This document shows positions 8,200-15,325 of a stretch of DNA of 52,116 bases, in pieces; position 1 is the first letter of the stretch; every line of letters begins with the position of its first letter. Where the stretch lies: positions 1-52,116 of the IMG/VR virus record IMGVR_UViG_3300031227_004573. The stretch is one strand, 5' to 3'. The position numbers and the translations under genes were made by a program. The notes below the pieces were generated by a model that saw only the letters and a list, made by a program, of their open reading frames with translations, did no database searches and was not told where the DNA came from. Origin of the DNA: a virus.

Positions 8200-8443
8200 A
8201 ACCTTAGACGACTACTACTATAGGGAAGCTACGGGTGGAATAGTGCATATTCACAGAGCTAGACAACCAAAAAATTACGACTCTAAGGATCCAAGGTGTT
8301 TAATTAGGTACGATTTTACAGCAAATAAACCATACACAAGGATTCGCAGAAATAGATCTATGCATCTTATTTATTCAGATGATCAATGGTTTTGGAGTAA
8401 CTATAAAAAAATAAGTAAATTAAAAGCAAAGTTATTATGGTAA
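8189..8443 (+). CDS. PKLKxxLL small protein, member 3
   Basis: An 84-residue basic, aromatic-rich protein overlapping the polymerase stop by 11 bases and the next gene by 7. Its body (LDDYYYREATGG, RIRRNRSMHLIY, DDQWFWSNY) is rich in Tyr, Trp and Arg, as in small nucleic-acid or protein-binding barrels. It ends KISKLKAKLLW, a slightly degenerate copy of the common tail. It has no strong ribosome site, so translation is probably coupled to the polymerase. Function unknown. Confidence 0.68.
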   Translation: MINRTLDDYYYREATGGIVHIHRARQPKNYDSKDPRCLIRYDFTANKPYTRIRRNRSMHLIYSDDQWFWSNYKKISKLKAKLLW

Positions 8444-8655
8444 AGAAAGTAAAGGTAGGAGATATATTTTATTGGAGAATTTTAAATCTGTACTATAAAA
8501 TATTCAAAGTGAGGAAGGGTCTAGTTTTATACTCTGTAAAACGTCCTGGACGGTCTGAGTGGACTAGTGTGTACGGCTCAAATAGACCTGTTGATTTTTT
8601 TATTAAAGAATGTAAAAAAATACCTAAGTTAAAGTCCATATTGTTGTTTGAATAG
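8437..8655 (+). CDS. PKLKxxLL small protein, member 4
   Basis: A 72-residue protein starting KKVKVGDIFYWRIL, a G-D turn like members 1 and 2, followed by strands (YYKIFKVRKGLVLYSVKR) and ending KKIPKLKSILLFE. Members 3 and 4 are adjacent, as are members 1 and 2, so the family occurs as tandem pairs plus one single gene. The pattern suggests a small SH3- or Tudor-like barrel with a conserved C-terminal peptide, but this is inferred from strand spacing. Function unknown. Confidence 0.72.
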   Translation: MVKKVKVGDIFYWRILNLYYKIFKVRKGLVLYSVKRPGRSEWTSVYGSNRPVDFFIKECKKIPKLKSILLFE

Positions 8656-8677
8656 GTATATAATATCGGGAGGAGAG

Positions 8678-9067
8678 ATGGTAGTTAAGATTATTCATAA
8701 TAGTTTTACACGAAGAGTAAAATTAAGTGGTATTAGGTTAGCTAGAACTAAGGAATTCTATATATGGAGTTTCGTAGGAGAAGATGCTAAAAAATACACA
8801 GGGTTTACACCCGTAGCAGCCTACTATGGAGGTAAATTGCATAGATGGTACTCTCTTTTTGTAGGTTATTATTTACCTGAATCCTACACAATTAACTTCG
8901 ATAATATAATTGAAAAAAAGTGTGTAGCTGTACTAGGTCCAAAGGGAGTAGTACGAAGTATCATACCCATACAAGAGCATAAAAAAGCTACGGAGCAGGA
9001 CACTAATTTTCACCAGAATCCATCTGAAAGTGAAGATTCTGACAAGAACTTATTTGGGGAGGAGTAG
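8678..9067 (+). CDS. Unknown protein with acidic C-terminal tail (SSB-like candidate)
   Basis: About 129 residues from ATG 8678, which follows GGGAGGAG; an in-frame TTG at 8648 inside the previous gene is less likely. Residues 1-98 appear strand-rich and aromatic (FYIWSFVGEDAKKY, RWYSLFVGYYL, KKCVAVLGPKG). The last 25 residues are a disordered acidic tail ending DKNLFGEE. A beta-barrel with an acidic tail is the plan of phage single-strand binding proteins, and the neighbours are polymerase and resolvase. No family motif proves it, so SSB is a hypothesis. Confidence 0.7.
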   Translation: MVVKIIHNSFTRRVKLSGIRLARTKEFYIWSFVGEDAKKYTGFTPVAAYYGGKLHRWYSLFVGYYLPESYTINFDNIIEKKCVAVLGPKGVVRSIIPIQEHKKATEQDTNFHQNPSESEDSDKNLFGEE

Positions 9068-9070
9068 AAT

Positions 9071-9655
9071 ATGCACTTATGTTTAGATTTAAGCTTTAAA
9101 TCTTCAGGATATGCGGTCTTTTCTAAAGACGGTAAACTAACAAAAAAAGGAAAAATAGTACCTGCAAAAGAGTTGGACAAAAGTCTAAAGATACACTATA
9201 TAGTGGGTAAGATAAAGAGTATGTTTAAAGGTATAGACCAAATAGTCATTGAAGATGTGTATGTAGGAAAAAATCCAGAGGCTGTTATTTGGTTAGCTAG
9301 ATTGTCGGGTGGAGTGATATCTGCTTGGGTAGGTTACAAATATACTAAACCTAAACTATATAAAGCAACTACGGCTAGAGCTTTAGCAGGTGTTAATGGC
9401 AGATCTCACAAAGCAGAAATTCAAGTATTTGTTTTAGAGAAGTACAAGTATATAAGTTCTGCTAAATTAGATGTATATAAGAATGCTATTAAAGGAATAA
9501 AAGAACTGTATAAAGAAGGACAATACTCACGAGGTAAGTATAAGTACAGACTTGAGAAGCTTAGTAAGCAGATAGAAGAAGAAACAGGAGTAGGAGAGGA
9601 TCTAGCAGACTCTATAATTCTTGGAATAGCCTATTCAAAAGATAAATCATTATGA
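9071..9655 (+). CDS. RuvC-like Holliday junction resolvase
   Basis: 194 residues with an RNase H-type nuclease fold. D6 lies in the first strand (LCLDLSFKSSGYAVF), E61 in the central strand (IVIEDVYVG), and E176/D177 with D180 in the C-terminal helix (GEDLADSIILG). These are the RuvC catalytic acids. Relatives cut four-way and branched DNA, resolving recombination or replication intermediates before packaging. The GGGGAGGAG ribosome site precedes ATG. An insertion near residues 135-165 is rich in Lys and Tyr and may widen DNA contact. Confidence 0.88.
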   Translation: MHLCLDLSFKSSGYAVFSKDGKLTKKGKIVPAKELDKSLKIHYIVGKIKSMFKGIDQIVIEDVYVGKNPEAVIWLARLSGGVISAWVGYKYTKPKLYKATTARALAGVNGRSHKAEIQVFVLEKYKYISSAKLDVYKNAIKGIKELYKEGQYSRGKYKYRLEKLSKQIEEETGVGEDLADSIILGIAYSKDKSL

Positions 9656-10134
9656 AACACAATAAAAAGCTAGTAGTTTTAGTTGGAAATATTGGAAGTG
9701 GAAAATCTACATTAGCCAGAACGTATACTGCAAAAGGTTGTGTCATTGTAGCTAGAGACGCTTTAAGATACAACATTGGAGGAGGAGAATACATATTTGA
9801 TCTTAAATTAGAACAAGCTATATGGAGTACGGAATTGGATATGGTAGAGAATTTTATGAAGACAGATGTAAATATAATTATAGATGAAGTTGGTCTAACC
9901 AGAGCTATGAGAGAGCGATATATTAATCTTGCTCATAAATACAAGTATGGCACAACTGCTTTAGTTTTGCCTGAAATATCTATGAAAGAAAGTGTTGATA
10001 GAAGAATGAAAAGTCCTCATGGACAACCTAATAGAAAATTATGGGAAGGGATTTACAAAAAGTTCGATTCCCAATACGAGTCTCCTGTTTCCGATGAGGG
10101 GTTTGACAGTATTATAAAACTAAAAAGGTGGTAG
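9652..10134 (+). CDS. Polynucleotide kinase-like P-loop protein
   Basis: A 160-residue AAA_33/T4 Pnk-type kinase. The P-loop GNIGSGKST spans 12-20; VARDALR around 33-39 matches the substrate-binding helix of T4 polynucleotide kinase, IIIDEVGL is the Walker B-like strand, and DRRMK resembles the lid arginines. T4 Pnk joins this domain to a phosphatase; here the next gene is a separate HAD phosphatase. With the RNA ligase at 24 kb this suggests RNA end repair. The start overlaps the previous stop (ATGA). Confidence 0.85.
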   Translation: MKHNKKLVVLVGNIGSGKSTLARTYTAKGCVIVARDALRYNIGGGEYIFDLKLEQAIWSTELDMVENFMKTDVNIIIDEVGLTRAMRERYINLAHKYKYGTTALVLPEISMKESVDRRMKSPHGQPNRKLWEGIYKKFDSQYESPVSDEGFDSIIKLKRW

Positions 10135-10138
10135 ACGT

Positions 10139-10540
10139 ATGGGTATTATTGCTGTAGACGTAGACGACACTATTTGCTCTTCGATTAGTACGCAGTATGC
10201 TAAGAAAGAAATTAAGTTTTGTAAACCTTATAAAAAAATGATTAAGGTGATAAACGATTTGTATGATAGAGGTAATTTTATCTATATATGGACTCATAGA
10301 AGTAAATGTTGCAAAAGACAAACTGAACTATGGTTAAAAAAGTACAAAGTAAAATATAGTGCTATTGAATTTGATAAGTTGGGAGCTAATTTATATTTAG
10401 ATAATAAGGCTTTACCTCCATTTAACTATTTAAATGCACAAATGATTGAAGACTATATGGAACAAATAAAAAAGTGGAATTTTGAAAAAGGAAGTTTTAG
10501 AAGTAAACCAAGAAAAAAGTATAAAAGGAGAAATTTATGA
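10139..10540 (+). CDS. HAD-family phosphatase (possible 3'-phosphatase partner of the kinase)
   Basis: A 133-residue HAD protein. Motif I is DVDDT with nucleophile D7 and D9; motif II is T52 in IWTHRS; motif III/IV is K80 and D88 in DKLGANLYLDN. The chain is short, without a large cap domain, as in the T4 Pnk phosphatase half, and the last 20 residues are very basic and may bind nucleic acid. Its position directly after the kinase gene supports a 3'-end phosphatase, though a nucleotidase is also possible. Confidence 0.82.
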   Translation: MGIIAVDVDDTICSSISTQYAKKEIKFCKPYKKMIKVINDLYDRGNFIYIWTHRSKCCKRQTELWLKKYKVKYSAIEFDKLGANLYLDNKALPPFNYLNAQMIEDYMEQIKKWNFEKGSFRSKPRKKYKRRNL

Positions 10541-10758
10541 AAGAAAAATATATACCTGTGTATGGAGTTGTTCCTATCAAAGATTGGGATTGGAAACAAT
10601 GTCATACAGATTTAAGAAAAATGAATAGAAAAAATCCTTTTGAAGGATACATTAAATTTGATTCAGGTAAATTAATAGGAATGTTTGAAGCTTTAGAAGA
10701 ATATAAAAAACTTAAAAAAGGAATAATAAAATACAGTAAAGTAATCGCTAGAGGTTAA
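10537..10758 (+). CDS. Unknown 73-residue protein
   Basis: Starts at an ATGA overlap behind AAAAGGAG. The product is basic with tryptophan-rich N-terminal sequence (PIKDWDWKQCHTDLRKM) and a helical end (MFEALEEYKKLKKG). No motif is recognised. It sits directly before recA, with 12 bases between them. Confidence 0.65.
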   Translation: MKEKYIPVYGVVPIKDWDWKQCHTDLRKMNRKNPFEGYIKFDSGKLIGMFEALEEYKKLKKGIIKYSKVIARG

Positions 10759-10770
10759 AAAGGAGATAAA

Positions 10771-11754
10771 ATGAGTGACGACAAATTACAAGATGCTTTA
10801 AAGAAAATTGAAAAAAAGTATGGTAAAGGATCCATCATGAAGCTAGATGGTGACTTTAAAGTAAAATTAGACGTAGTTCCTACAGGTTCGATGGAGCTAG
10901 ACAGAGCTCTAGGGGTTGGAGGGATTCCTAGAGGTCGAGTTACTGAGATCTTTGGAAAGGATGCTAGTGGTAAAACTAGTTTAACTTTAAGTTTAATTAG
11001 AGAAGCACAAGCTAAAGGAGAAGTAACAGCTTTTATTGATGCTGAGCATGCTTTTGATAGAGATTGGGCTATAAAAGTGGGAGTTAATGTAAAGGAGCTT
11101 TTATTTTCTCAACCAGACACAGGAGAGCAGGCTTTGGACATTATGCGTACTTTATTAGAATCTAAAAGTGTTAGTTTAATTGTTACAGACTCAGTCTCAG
11201 CGCTTGTACCTAAGGCAGAACTAGAGGGAGAGGTAGAGGATTCAACTATTGGATTACAGGCTAGACTTATGTCAAAAGTTTTACGTCAAATGTCTGGACT
11301 TATAGCATCCTCAAACACAGCCGTAGTATTTCTCAATCAAACAAGAATGAAAATTAATAGTTTTGGACATGGATCCCCCGAGACTACTTCAGGAGGAGTA
11401 GCTCTCAAATTTTATGCATCTGTAAGAATAAGGTTACAACGAATTAAAACACTAGTGAAACCAAATGAAGACCCTATTGGGACTATTGTTAGAGCTGATG
11501 TTAAAAAGAATAAAGTAGCACCTCCCTTTAGAAAAGCTGATTTTAAGATCATGTTTGATGAAGGACTCTCAACAACTTATGATATTCTAGACACTGCTGT
11601 TAAACATGGTATAGTAGATAAAACTGGAGCTTGGATAAATTACGGAGAAGAAAAGTGGCATGGAGATGAAAATGCTAGAAAGTTTCTTAGAGAGAATCCT
11701 AAGGTGTTAAAAGAAATCAAAGACAAGATTTTAAAACTGTTTGGAGAAAAATGA
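10771..11754 (+). CDS. recA: RecA recombinase
   Basis: A 327-residue RecA. The N-terminal helix (ALKKIEKKYGKGSIMKL) is followed by the ATPase core: Walker A GKDASGKT at 62-69, catalytic E92 in FIDAEHAFD, Walker B LIVTDSVSALVPKAELEGE, the L1 region with SKVLRQMSGL, and the FLNQTRMK sensor and L2 loop (FGHGSPETTSGG). The C-terminal domain is shorter than the bacterial protein (about 350 residues). It forms filaments on single-stranded DNA for strand exchange and replication restart. The similarity to cellular RecA is closer than that of T4 UvsX, suggesting acquisition from a host. Strong AAAGGAG ribosome site. Confidence 0.97.
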   Translation: MSDDKLQDALKKIEKKYGKGSIMKLDGDFKVKLDVVPTGSMELDRALGVGGIPRGRVTEIFGKDASGKTSLTLSLIREAQAKGEVTAFIDAEHAFDRDWAIKVGVNVKELLFSQPDTGEQALDIMRTLLESKSVSLIVTDSVSALVPKAELEGEVEDSTIGLQARLMSKVLRQMSGLIASSNTAVVFLNQTRMKINSFGHGSPETTSGGVALKFYASVRIRLQRIKTLVKPNEDPIGTIVRADVKKNKVAPPFRKADFKIMFDEGLSTTYDILDTAVKHGIVDKTGAWINYGEEKWHGDENARKFLRENPKVLKEIKDKILKLFGEK

Positions 11755-11981
11755 GTATTAGACAGTGGTATTCAAAGCATCATCTTAAAAAAGGAATGTG
11801 GCTGAGGTGTAAAATAACTCAGGAATACTTTCAAATTACCAGAGTATGGCATGATTTTATGGGCTGTTCTGAGTATCATACCTATACTCTATCTAACGGT
11901 GAGGACCTGCAGGGTTATGAATTAGATATATTCACAGTAACAAATCCACCTAAATTAAAAAGGATGTTATTAGAATCATGA
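11751..11981 (+). CDS. PKLKxxLL small protein, member 5
   Basis: A 76-residue protein overlapping the recA stop (ATGA). HHLKKGMWLRCKI at the start is the same turn-and-strand opening seen in members 1, 2 and 4 (with G-M for G-D), followed by strands (EYFQITRVW, EYHTYTL), and the C-terminus is NPPKLKRMLLES. The body has no obvious sequence identity to the other members, yet the tail is preserved, which argues that the tail is the functional element. Function unknown. Confidence 0.7.
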   Translation: MSIRQWYSKHHLKKGMWLRCKITQEYFQITRVWHDFMGCSEYHTYTLSNGEDLQGYELDIFTVTNPPKLKRMLLES

Positions 11982-12265
11982 AGAAGGGATTTCCAAACGA
12001 AATTAGAATGATAATGAGTGATGTGTTCAATGGGTATTGCTGTGTTGAGGGGTGTTTAAACTCTGTACACTCCCATCATCATAAGTTACCTCAAACAGAC
12101 TACTATATTAAAATGTTCCCCTTATTTATACATAGTGTGCTAAATGATGCTCCAGTGTGTGAGTATCATCATGTGAATCATAGAAAGTTTTCTAAGTTAA
12201 ATATTTCAGAAAAAGAAGCAAGAGCATTCGAAGACTATCTAAGAAAAATAAAAGAAGAAAAATGA
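11978..12265 (+). CDS. HNH-like zinc protein
   Basis: 95 residues. A CCVEGC knuckle (residues about 21-26), the SHHHK segment at 32-36, and VCEYHHVNHRK near 65-75 give the C-C...HH...C-HH spacing of HNH (His-Me finger) nucleases with a structural zinc. The protein is short, with no DNA-binding extension, so it could be a nicking or packaging HNH enzyme. A non-catalytic zinc protein is also possible. It overlaps member 5 and the following phosphoesterase at 4 nt each. Confidence 0.6.
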   Translation: MKKGFPNEIRMIMSDVFNGYCCVEGCLNSVHSHHHKLPQTDYYIKMFPLFIHSVLNDAPVCEYHHVNHRKFSKLNISEKEARAFEDYLRKIKEEK

Positions 12266-12816
12266 AGTATTATTTTACAAGCGATTTACACTTAGGACAT
12301 TTTAATATTATTAAGTATTGTAATAGACCTTTTAAAACTCTCGATCAGATGAACAATACTTTAATTAGAAATTGGAATTCTAGAGTTAGACCAGAAGATA
12401 TTGTATTTCATATAGGAGATTTCTGTTTTAAGAACACTTCTGGAGGTAAAAAGGGGGAAGGAGTCCCTATAAAAGCTAGAACCTGGGAAGCGCAACTAAA
12501 TGGCAGAATCATTCATATTAAAGGAAATCACGATAAAAATAATTCCACAAAAACCGTTATAGAAAGACTAGTAATAAATATGGGAGGAAGAAGAATTAAT
12601 TTAGTACATGATCCAAAGCGCGCTAATGTCAACTTCGGAATCAACTTTACAGGACATGTTCACGAAAAGTGGGCCTTTAAAAGGATACAACGAGCATATT
12701 TGTTCACAGATTGTATTAATGTGGGAGTAGATGTAAATAATTTTAGACCAGTTACTTTTAATGAAATTATGAGTAAGTATAAACACTGGTTAAGAAATGG
12801 ACAAAAAAGGAGATAA
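12262..12816 (+). CDS. Calcineurin-like metallophosphoesterase
   Basis: 184 residues with the full metallophosphoesterase signature: D8 and H10 (TSDLHLGH), GD in VFHIGDF, GNHD in IKGNHDK, a later His in LVHDP and the closing GHVH. The compact, capless form is common in phages and bacteria and includes cyclic phosphodiesterases and nucleotide phosphatases. Substrate cannot be told from sequence. It is one of three enzymes of this fold in the window, the others being SbcD-like and HTH-fused. Confidence 0.88.
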   Translation: MKYYFTSDLHLGHFNIIKYCNRPFKTLDQMNNTLIRNWNSRVRPEDIVFHIGDFCFKNTSGGKKGEGVPIKARTWEAQLNGRIIHIKGNHDKNNSTKTVIERLVINMGGRRINLVHDPKRANVNFGINFTGHVHEKWAFKRIQRAYLFTDCINVGVDVNNFRPVTFNEIMSKYKHWLRNGQKRR

Positions 12817-12818
12817 AA

Positions 12819-13247
12819 ATGGATAATACAGAACTAGACGTACATGCAAAAAACACTATAACAGAGCTTCAACCCCTATTCGTCCAGATTAAAGCTATAA
12901 GTAATGACCTAATGGTCAATTCTAATATACAGGACATAAATAGGTATTGTAGCCACCAAGACACTTTAACAGGGATATATGGAAATCTTAACATAAAGTA
13001 CAAACAAATAAGAGCCCTAAAGAAGAATAAAGAAGTTGAGTATTACTGTAATCTAAAACTAGAAACTAATGTAAATAATACTAAATTTGTTTCGGCATCC
13101 GCTGAAAAAGAAGCTAGCTACTATGTAGCTCCCCTAAGAGAAGCTAGAGACATAATCGAAGGGTACATAGAAATTATTATAACTTCTATTGCAACTTGTC
13201 GAAATCATATTTGGGAATATAAACAAGATAGGAAGAATGACGTATGA
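12819..13247 (+). CDS. Helical protein, possible recombination accessory
   Basis: 142 residues, largely helical with heptad-like stretches at 10-70 and 95-135 and few hydrophobic-core strands. The centre (FVSASAEKEASYYVAPLREA) and the closing helix (SIATCRNHIWEYKQDRK) recall the plan of small phage recombination mediators such as UvsY. I do not recognise a defined family, so this remains a weak inference from shape and from the nearby recA. Good AAAGGAGATAAAA ribosome site. Confidence 0.6.
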   Translation: MDNTELDVHAKNTITELQPLFVQIKAISNDLMVNSNIQDINRYCSHQDTLTGIYGNLNIKYKQIRALKKNKEVEYYCNLKLETNVNNTKFVSASAEKEASYYVAPLREARDIIEGYIEIIITSIATCRNHIWEYKQDRKNDV

Positions 13248-13678
13248 AGAAGCTAAAGTATACATGGGTTCAGTTTGATAAAGACATTAAAAAGATACAG
13301 AAAATAATAGACTTTTCTAAGTATAAGAGTCTAGCTCCTGTAGCTTTTGGAGGATTACCTCTAGGTACAGCTCTAAAAAATATCACCAAATTACCTACTC
13401 GCATTATTTTTGCCAGTAGCTACGAAGGATGTAAAAGAAATGCTCTAAAAGTTAAAACAGGAGATTTAGATAAGTTGCAATCACCAGTATTACTAGTAGA
13501 GGATCTTACAGATAGTGGAGCTACTTTAACTTTTATTTCTAATTATTTAACTAGAGCTCATATAAAGCACGATACTTTAGTCTTATTTTACAAAAAAGGA
13601 TCTATGTTTAAACCTACTTATTTTTTACATACAGTTGAGAAGAAAATTTGGCTAATAATGCCTTGGGAGAACAAATGA
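13244..13678 (+). CDS. Phosphoribosyltransferase
   Basis: 144 residues of the type I PRTase fold. The PRPP-binding loop is VLLVEDLTDSGATL (around 86-99), preceded by the FGGLPLGTAL strand-loop and ending with the MPWE motif typical of xanthine/guanine phosphoribosyltransferases. The expected reaction is base + PRPP to nucleoside monophosphate + PPi. Located just before the deazapurine genes, it may salvage guanine-like bases; that substrate is inference. Start overlaps the preceding stop. Confidence 0.85.
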   Translation: MKKLKYTWVQFDKDIKKIQKIIDFSKYKSLAPVAFGGLPLGTALKNITKLPTRIIFASSYEGCKRNALKVKTGDLDKLQSPVLLVEDLTDSGATLTFISNYLTRAHIKHDTLVLFYKKGSMFKPTYFLHTVEKKIWLIMPWENK

Positions 13679-13917
13679 ATCCTACTACAATCGTAATACT
13701 GGATTTTATTTCTATGGCAGGAACAATTCTGTGTTTAAACTTGTCATCTAAAACGTATAAGGCTTGGGCTTGGTATCTAATTCCTACTACTGCTTTTATG
13801 ATACTAATGATAAATGCCCAACTGCCTTTTCAGATCTTGATGGGAATATCTTTATTTATAACTGGAATTAGAAACTTCAAAATAGGAAGGAGGAAGGCAT
13901 GCGCAGAAAGAAAATAG
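13675..13917 (+). CDS. Small multi-pass membrane protein
   Basis: About 80 residues from ATG 13675, which overlaps the PRTase stop and has GGGAG six bases upstream; an earlier in-frame ATG inside the PRTase is less likely. Three hydrophobic segments are visible at about 5-23, 31-48 and 50-67, followed by a basic tail (RRKACAERK). The W-Y-L-I-P and N-A-Q-L-P-F turns recall single repeats of small transporters, but the protein is too short for a recognised family. Membrane location is well supported; function is not. Confidence 0.68.
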   Translation: MNPTTIVILDFISMAGTILCLNLSSKTYKAWAWYLIPTTAFMILMINAQLPFQILMGISLFITGIRNFKIGRRKACAERK

Positions 13918-14750
13918 AATTAGCTGACGTGCAAAAGACTAAAGTTAGAGGGATGAAACTCAACAGGGTAGGAATATCTAATCTAGACTTTCCTATATAT
14001 ATAAAGACAAAAAAAGGAGACAAGAAGCTGTGCTATGCTAATGTTAATATTTTTGTGTCTCTAAAGCGCAATATTAAAGGTATTAATATGTCTAGGATAC
14101 CTAGAGCTCTTATGAAGTATAGGTATACCAGTTTTAGTAGATGGGTGCTATGGAAATTTCTATATGGACTTAAAAAATTTAGTCAAACAAGTGATGTCTA
14201 CGCAGAAGTTAACTTTAAGTACTTTATAGACAAAGAGGCGCCAGTAACAAAAGAAAAATCTGTAATGGCATTTGACTGCTGCTTTATAGGTCGAATAGAT
14301 AATAAAAATAGATATACTTTTCAATTAAAAGCTAAAGTACTTGGAACTTCTAATTGTCCATGCTCTAAGGAGATATCAGAGGGGCAAGGAGCTCACGGAC
14401 AGCGGAGTGAAGTAACTGTAACAGTTGAGACTAAACGAAAAAAAACAATATATCTAGAAGACTTAATTAAACTGGTAGAAGGATGTATGAGCTGTGAAAT
14501 ATATCCAGTGCTTAAAAGACCAGATGAAAAGTATGTTACAATTAAAGCATATAATAATCCTAAATTTGTAGAGGATGAAGCAAGAGAAGTGGGATTGGCT
14601 CTACAAAAGTCTGGAACAATAAAGTGGTATAAGGTAAAAGTTGTAAATAAAGAATCAATTCATATGCACGACGCTGTATCTTATATCAGCAGAAAGTTAA
14701 AAGGGAAGAGATGGAGAGATGCAGACAAGTCTCTTAGGAGAGTCGAATGA
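13899..14750 (+). CDS. folE2: GTP cyclohydrolase IB (FolE2)
   Basis: 283 residues, the usual length for FolE2. Diagnostic motifs are KGINMSRI (family KGxHMSR), TSNCPCSKEIS with the metal-binding cysteine, GAHGQRS and the C-terminal EGCMSCEIYPVLKRPDE segment. The enzyme opens GTP to 7,8-dihydroneopterin triphosphate, the first step to folate or to the 7-deazaguanine precursor preQ0. In phages it is found with queD and transglycosylase genes for DNA modification, as here. Strong ribosome site; overlaps the membrane gene by 19 bases. Confidence 0.93.
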   Translation: MRRKKIELADVQKTKVRGMKLNRVGISNLDFPIYIKTKKGDKKLCYANVNIFVSLKRNIKGINMSRIPRALMKYRYTSFSRWVLWKFLYGLKKFSQTSDVYAEVNFKYFIDKEAPVTKEKSVMAFDCCFIGRIDNKNRYTFQLKAKVLGTSNCPCSKEISEGQGAHGQRSEVTVTVETKRKKTIYLEDLIKLVEGCMSCEIYPVLKRPDEKYVTIKAYNNPKFVEDEAREVGLALQKSGTIKWYKVKVVNKESIHMHDAVSYISRKLKGKRWRDADKSLRRVE

Positions 14751-15100
14751 ACAAGCTAATGTTTATTAAAGTTAAGACCCAATTTGAAGCAGTGCATTGT
14801 TATCCTACAGCTCCTATAGCAGTTAAACATCTAAGAAGCAAGCATAGACACACTTTTTTTGTTAGTGTTTCTATAGAGGTTACAGATGAGAATAGACAAT
14901 TAGAATTCTACTTAGTTAAAGACTACATAGACACCGTTATTACTCATAAAGATTTGAATAGCCTATCTTGTGAGATGATTTGTGATGCGTATTATGGAGC
15001 TATACAAGAAAAGTACGGTAAAAGGAAAGTAATAGTGGAAGTAAGTGAAGATAACCAAAGAAGTGCTGTAACTTCTTATAATTTTAAAAAAGAGGAGTAA
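14747..15100 (+). CDS. PTPS/QueD-fold protein, divergent
   Basis: 117 residues with the tetrahydropterin-synthase zinc triad H17 (FEAVHC) and H33/H35 (KHRHTF), and E75 and E99 at the places of the catalytic glutamates. The cysteine that precedes LHGH in true QueD enzymes is absent: the segment is HLRSKHRHTF with no Cys. It therefore probably does not do normal QueD chemistry alone. It lies directly after folE2, and a canonical QueD is encoded 8 kb downstream. It may take a different pterin or be a partner subunit. Confidence 0.72.
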   Translation: MNKLMFIKVKTQFEAVHCYPTAPIAVKHLRSKHRHTFFVSVSIEVTDENRQLEFYLVKDYIDTVITHKDLNSLSCEMICDAYYGAIQEKYGKRKVIVEVSEDNQRSAVTSYNFKKEE

Positions 15101-15106
15101 GTAAAA

Positions 15107-15325
15107 GTGTTGTTTGGATACTTGTACAGGAAAGGACTAATAAAAAACGGAAGTAAACTATTTAACCTATGGTGTTGGTTGGCTTACCAAAGATGGTATC
15201 AAATGATGTTGATACCGATGCATGTAGTAAAAGGGTATTATTATGGATATTCAACAAAGCAGATTTATTATTTTTGTAAAGGGATTTTAAAGAATAAATT
15301 ATATAAGGAGAGATTAAAAATATGA
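15107..15325 (+). CDS. Unknown aromatic basic protein (GTG start)
   Basis: 72 residues from GTG 15107, nine bases after AGGAG. Very rich in Tyr, Trp, Phe and Lys (LWCWLAYQRWYQMML, GYYYGYSTKQIYYF). The segment around 22-38 could lie in or on a membrane, but spaced charges make a soluble aromatic helix equally possible. It is placed between the PTPS-like and DpdA-like genes and overlaps the latter by ATGA, so it may serve the modification pathway. No family recognised. Confidence 0.6.
   Translation: MLFGYLYRKGLIKNGSKLFNLWCWLAYQRWYQMMLIPMHVVKGYYYGYSTKQIYYFCKGILKNKLYKERLKI

Noticed and set aside
8659-8664. TATAAT as a promoter before the acidic-tail protein
   Set aside because: It lies across the end of the preceding small gene and has no -35 match at 16-18 bases (CCATAT), so it is probably chance in AT-rich DNA.
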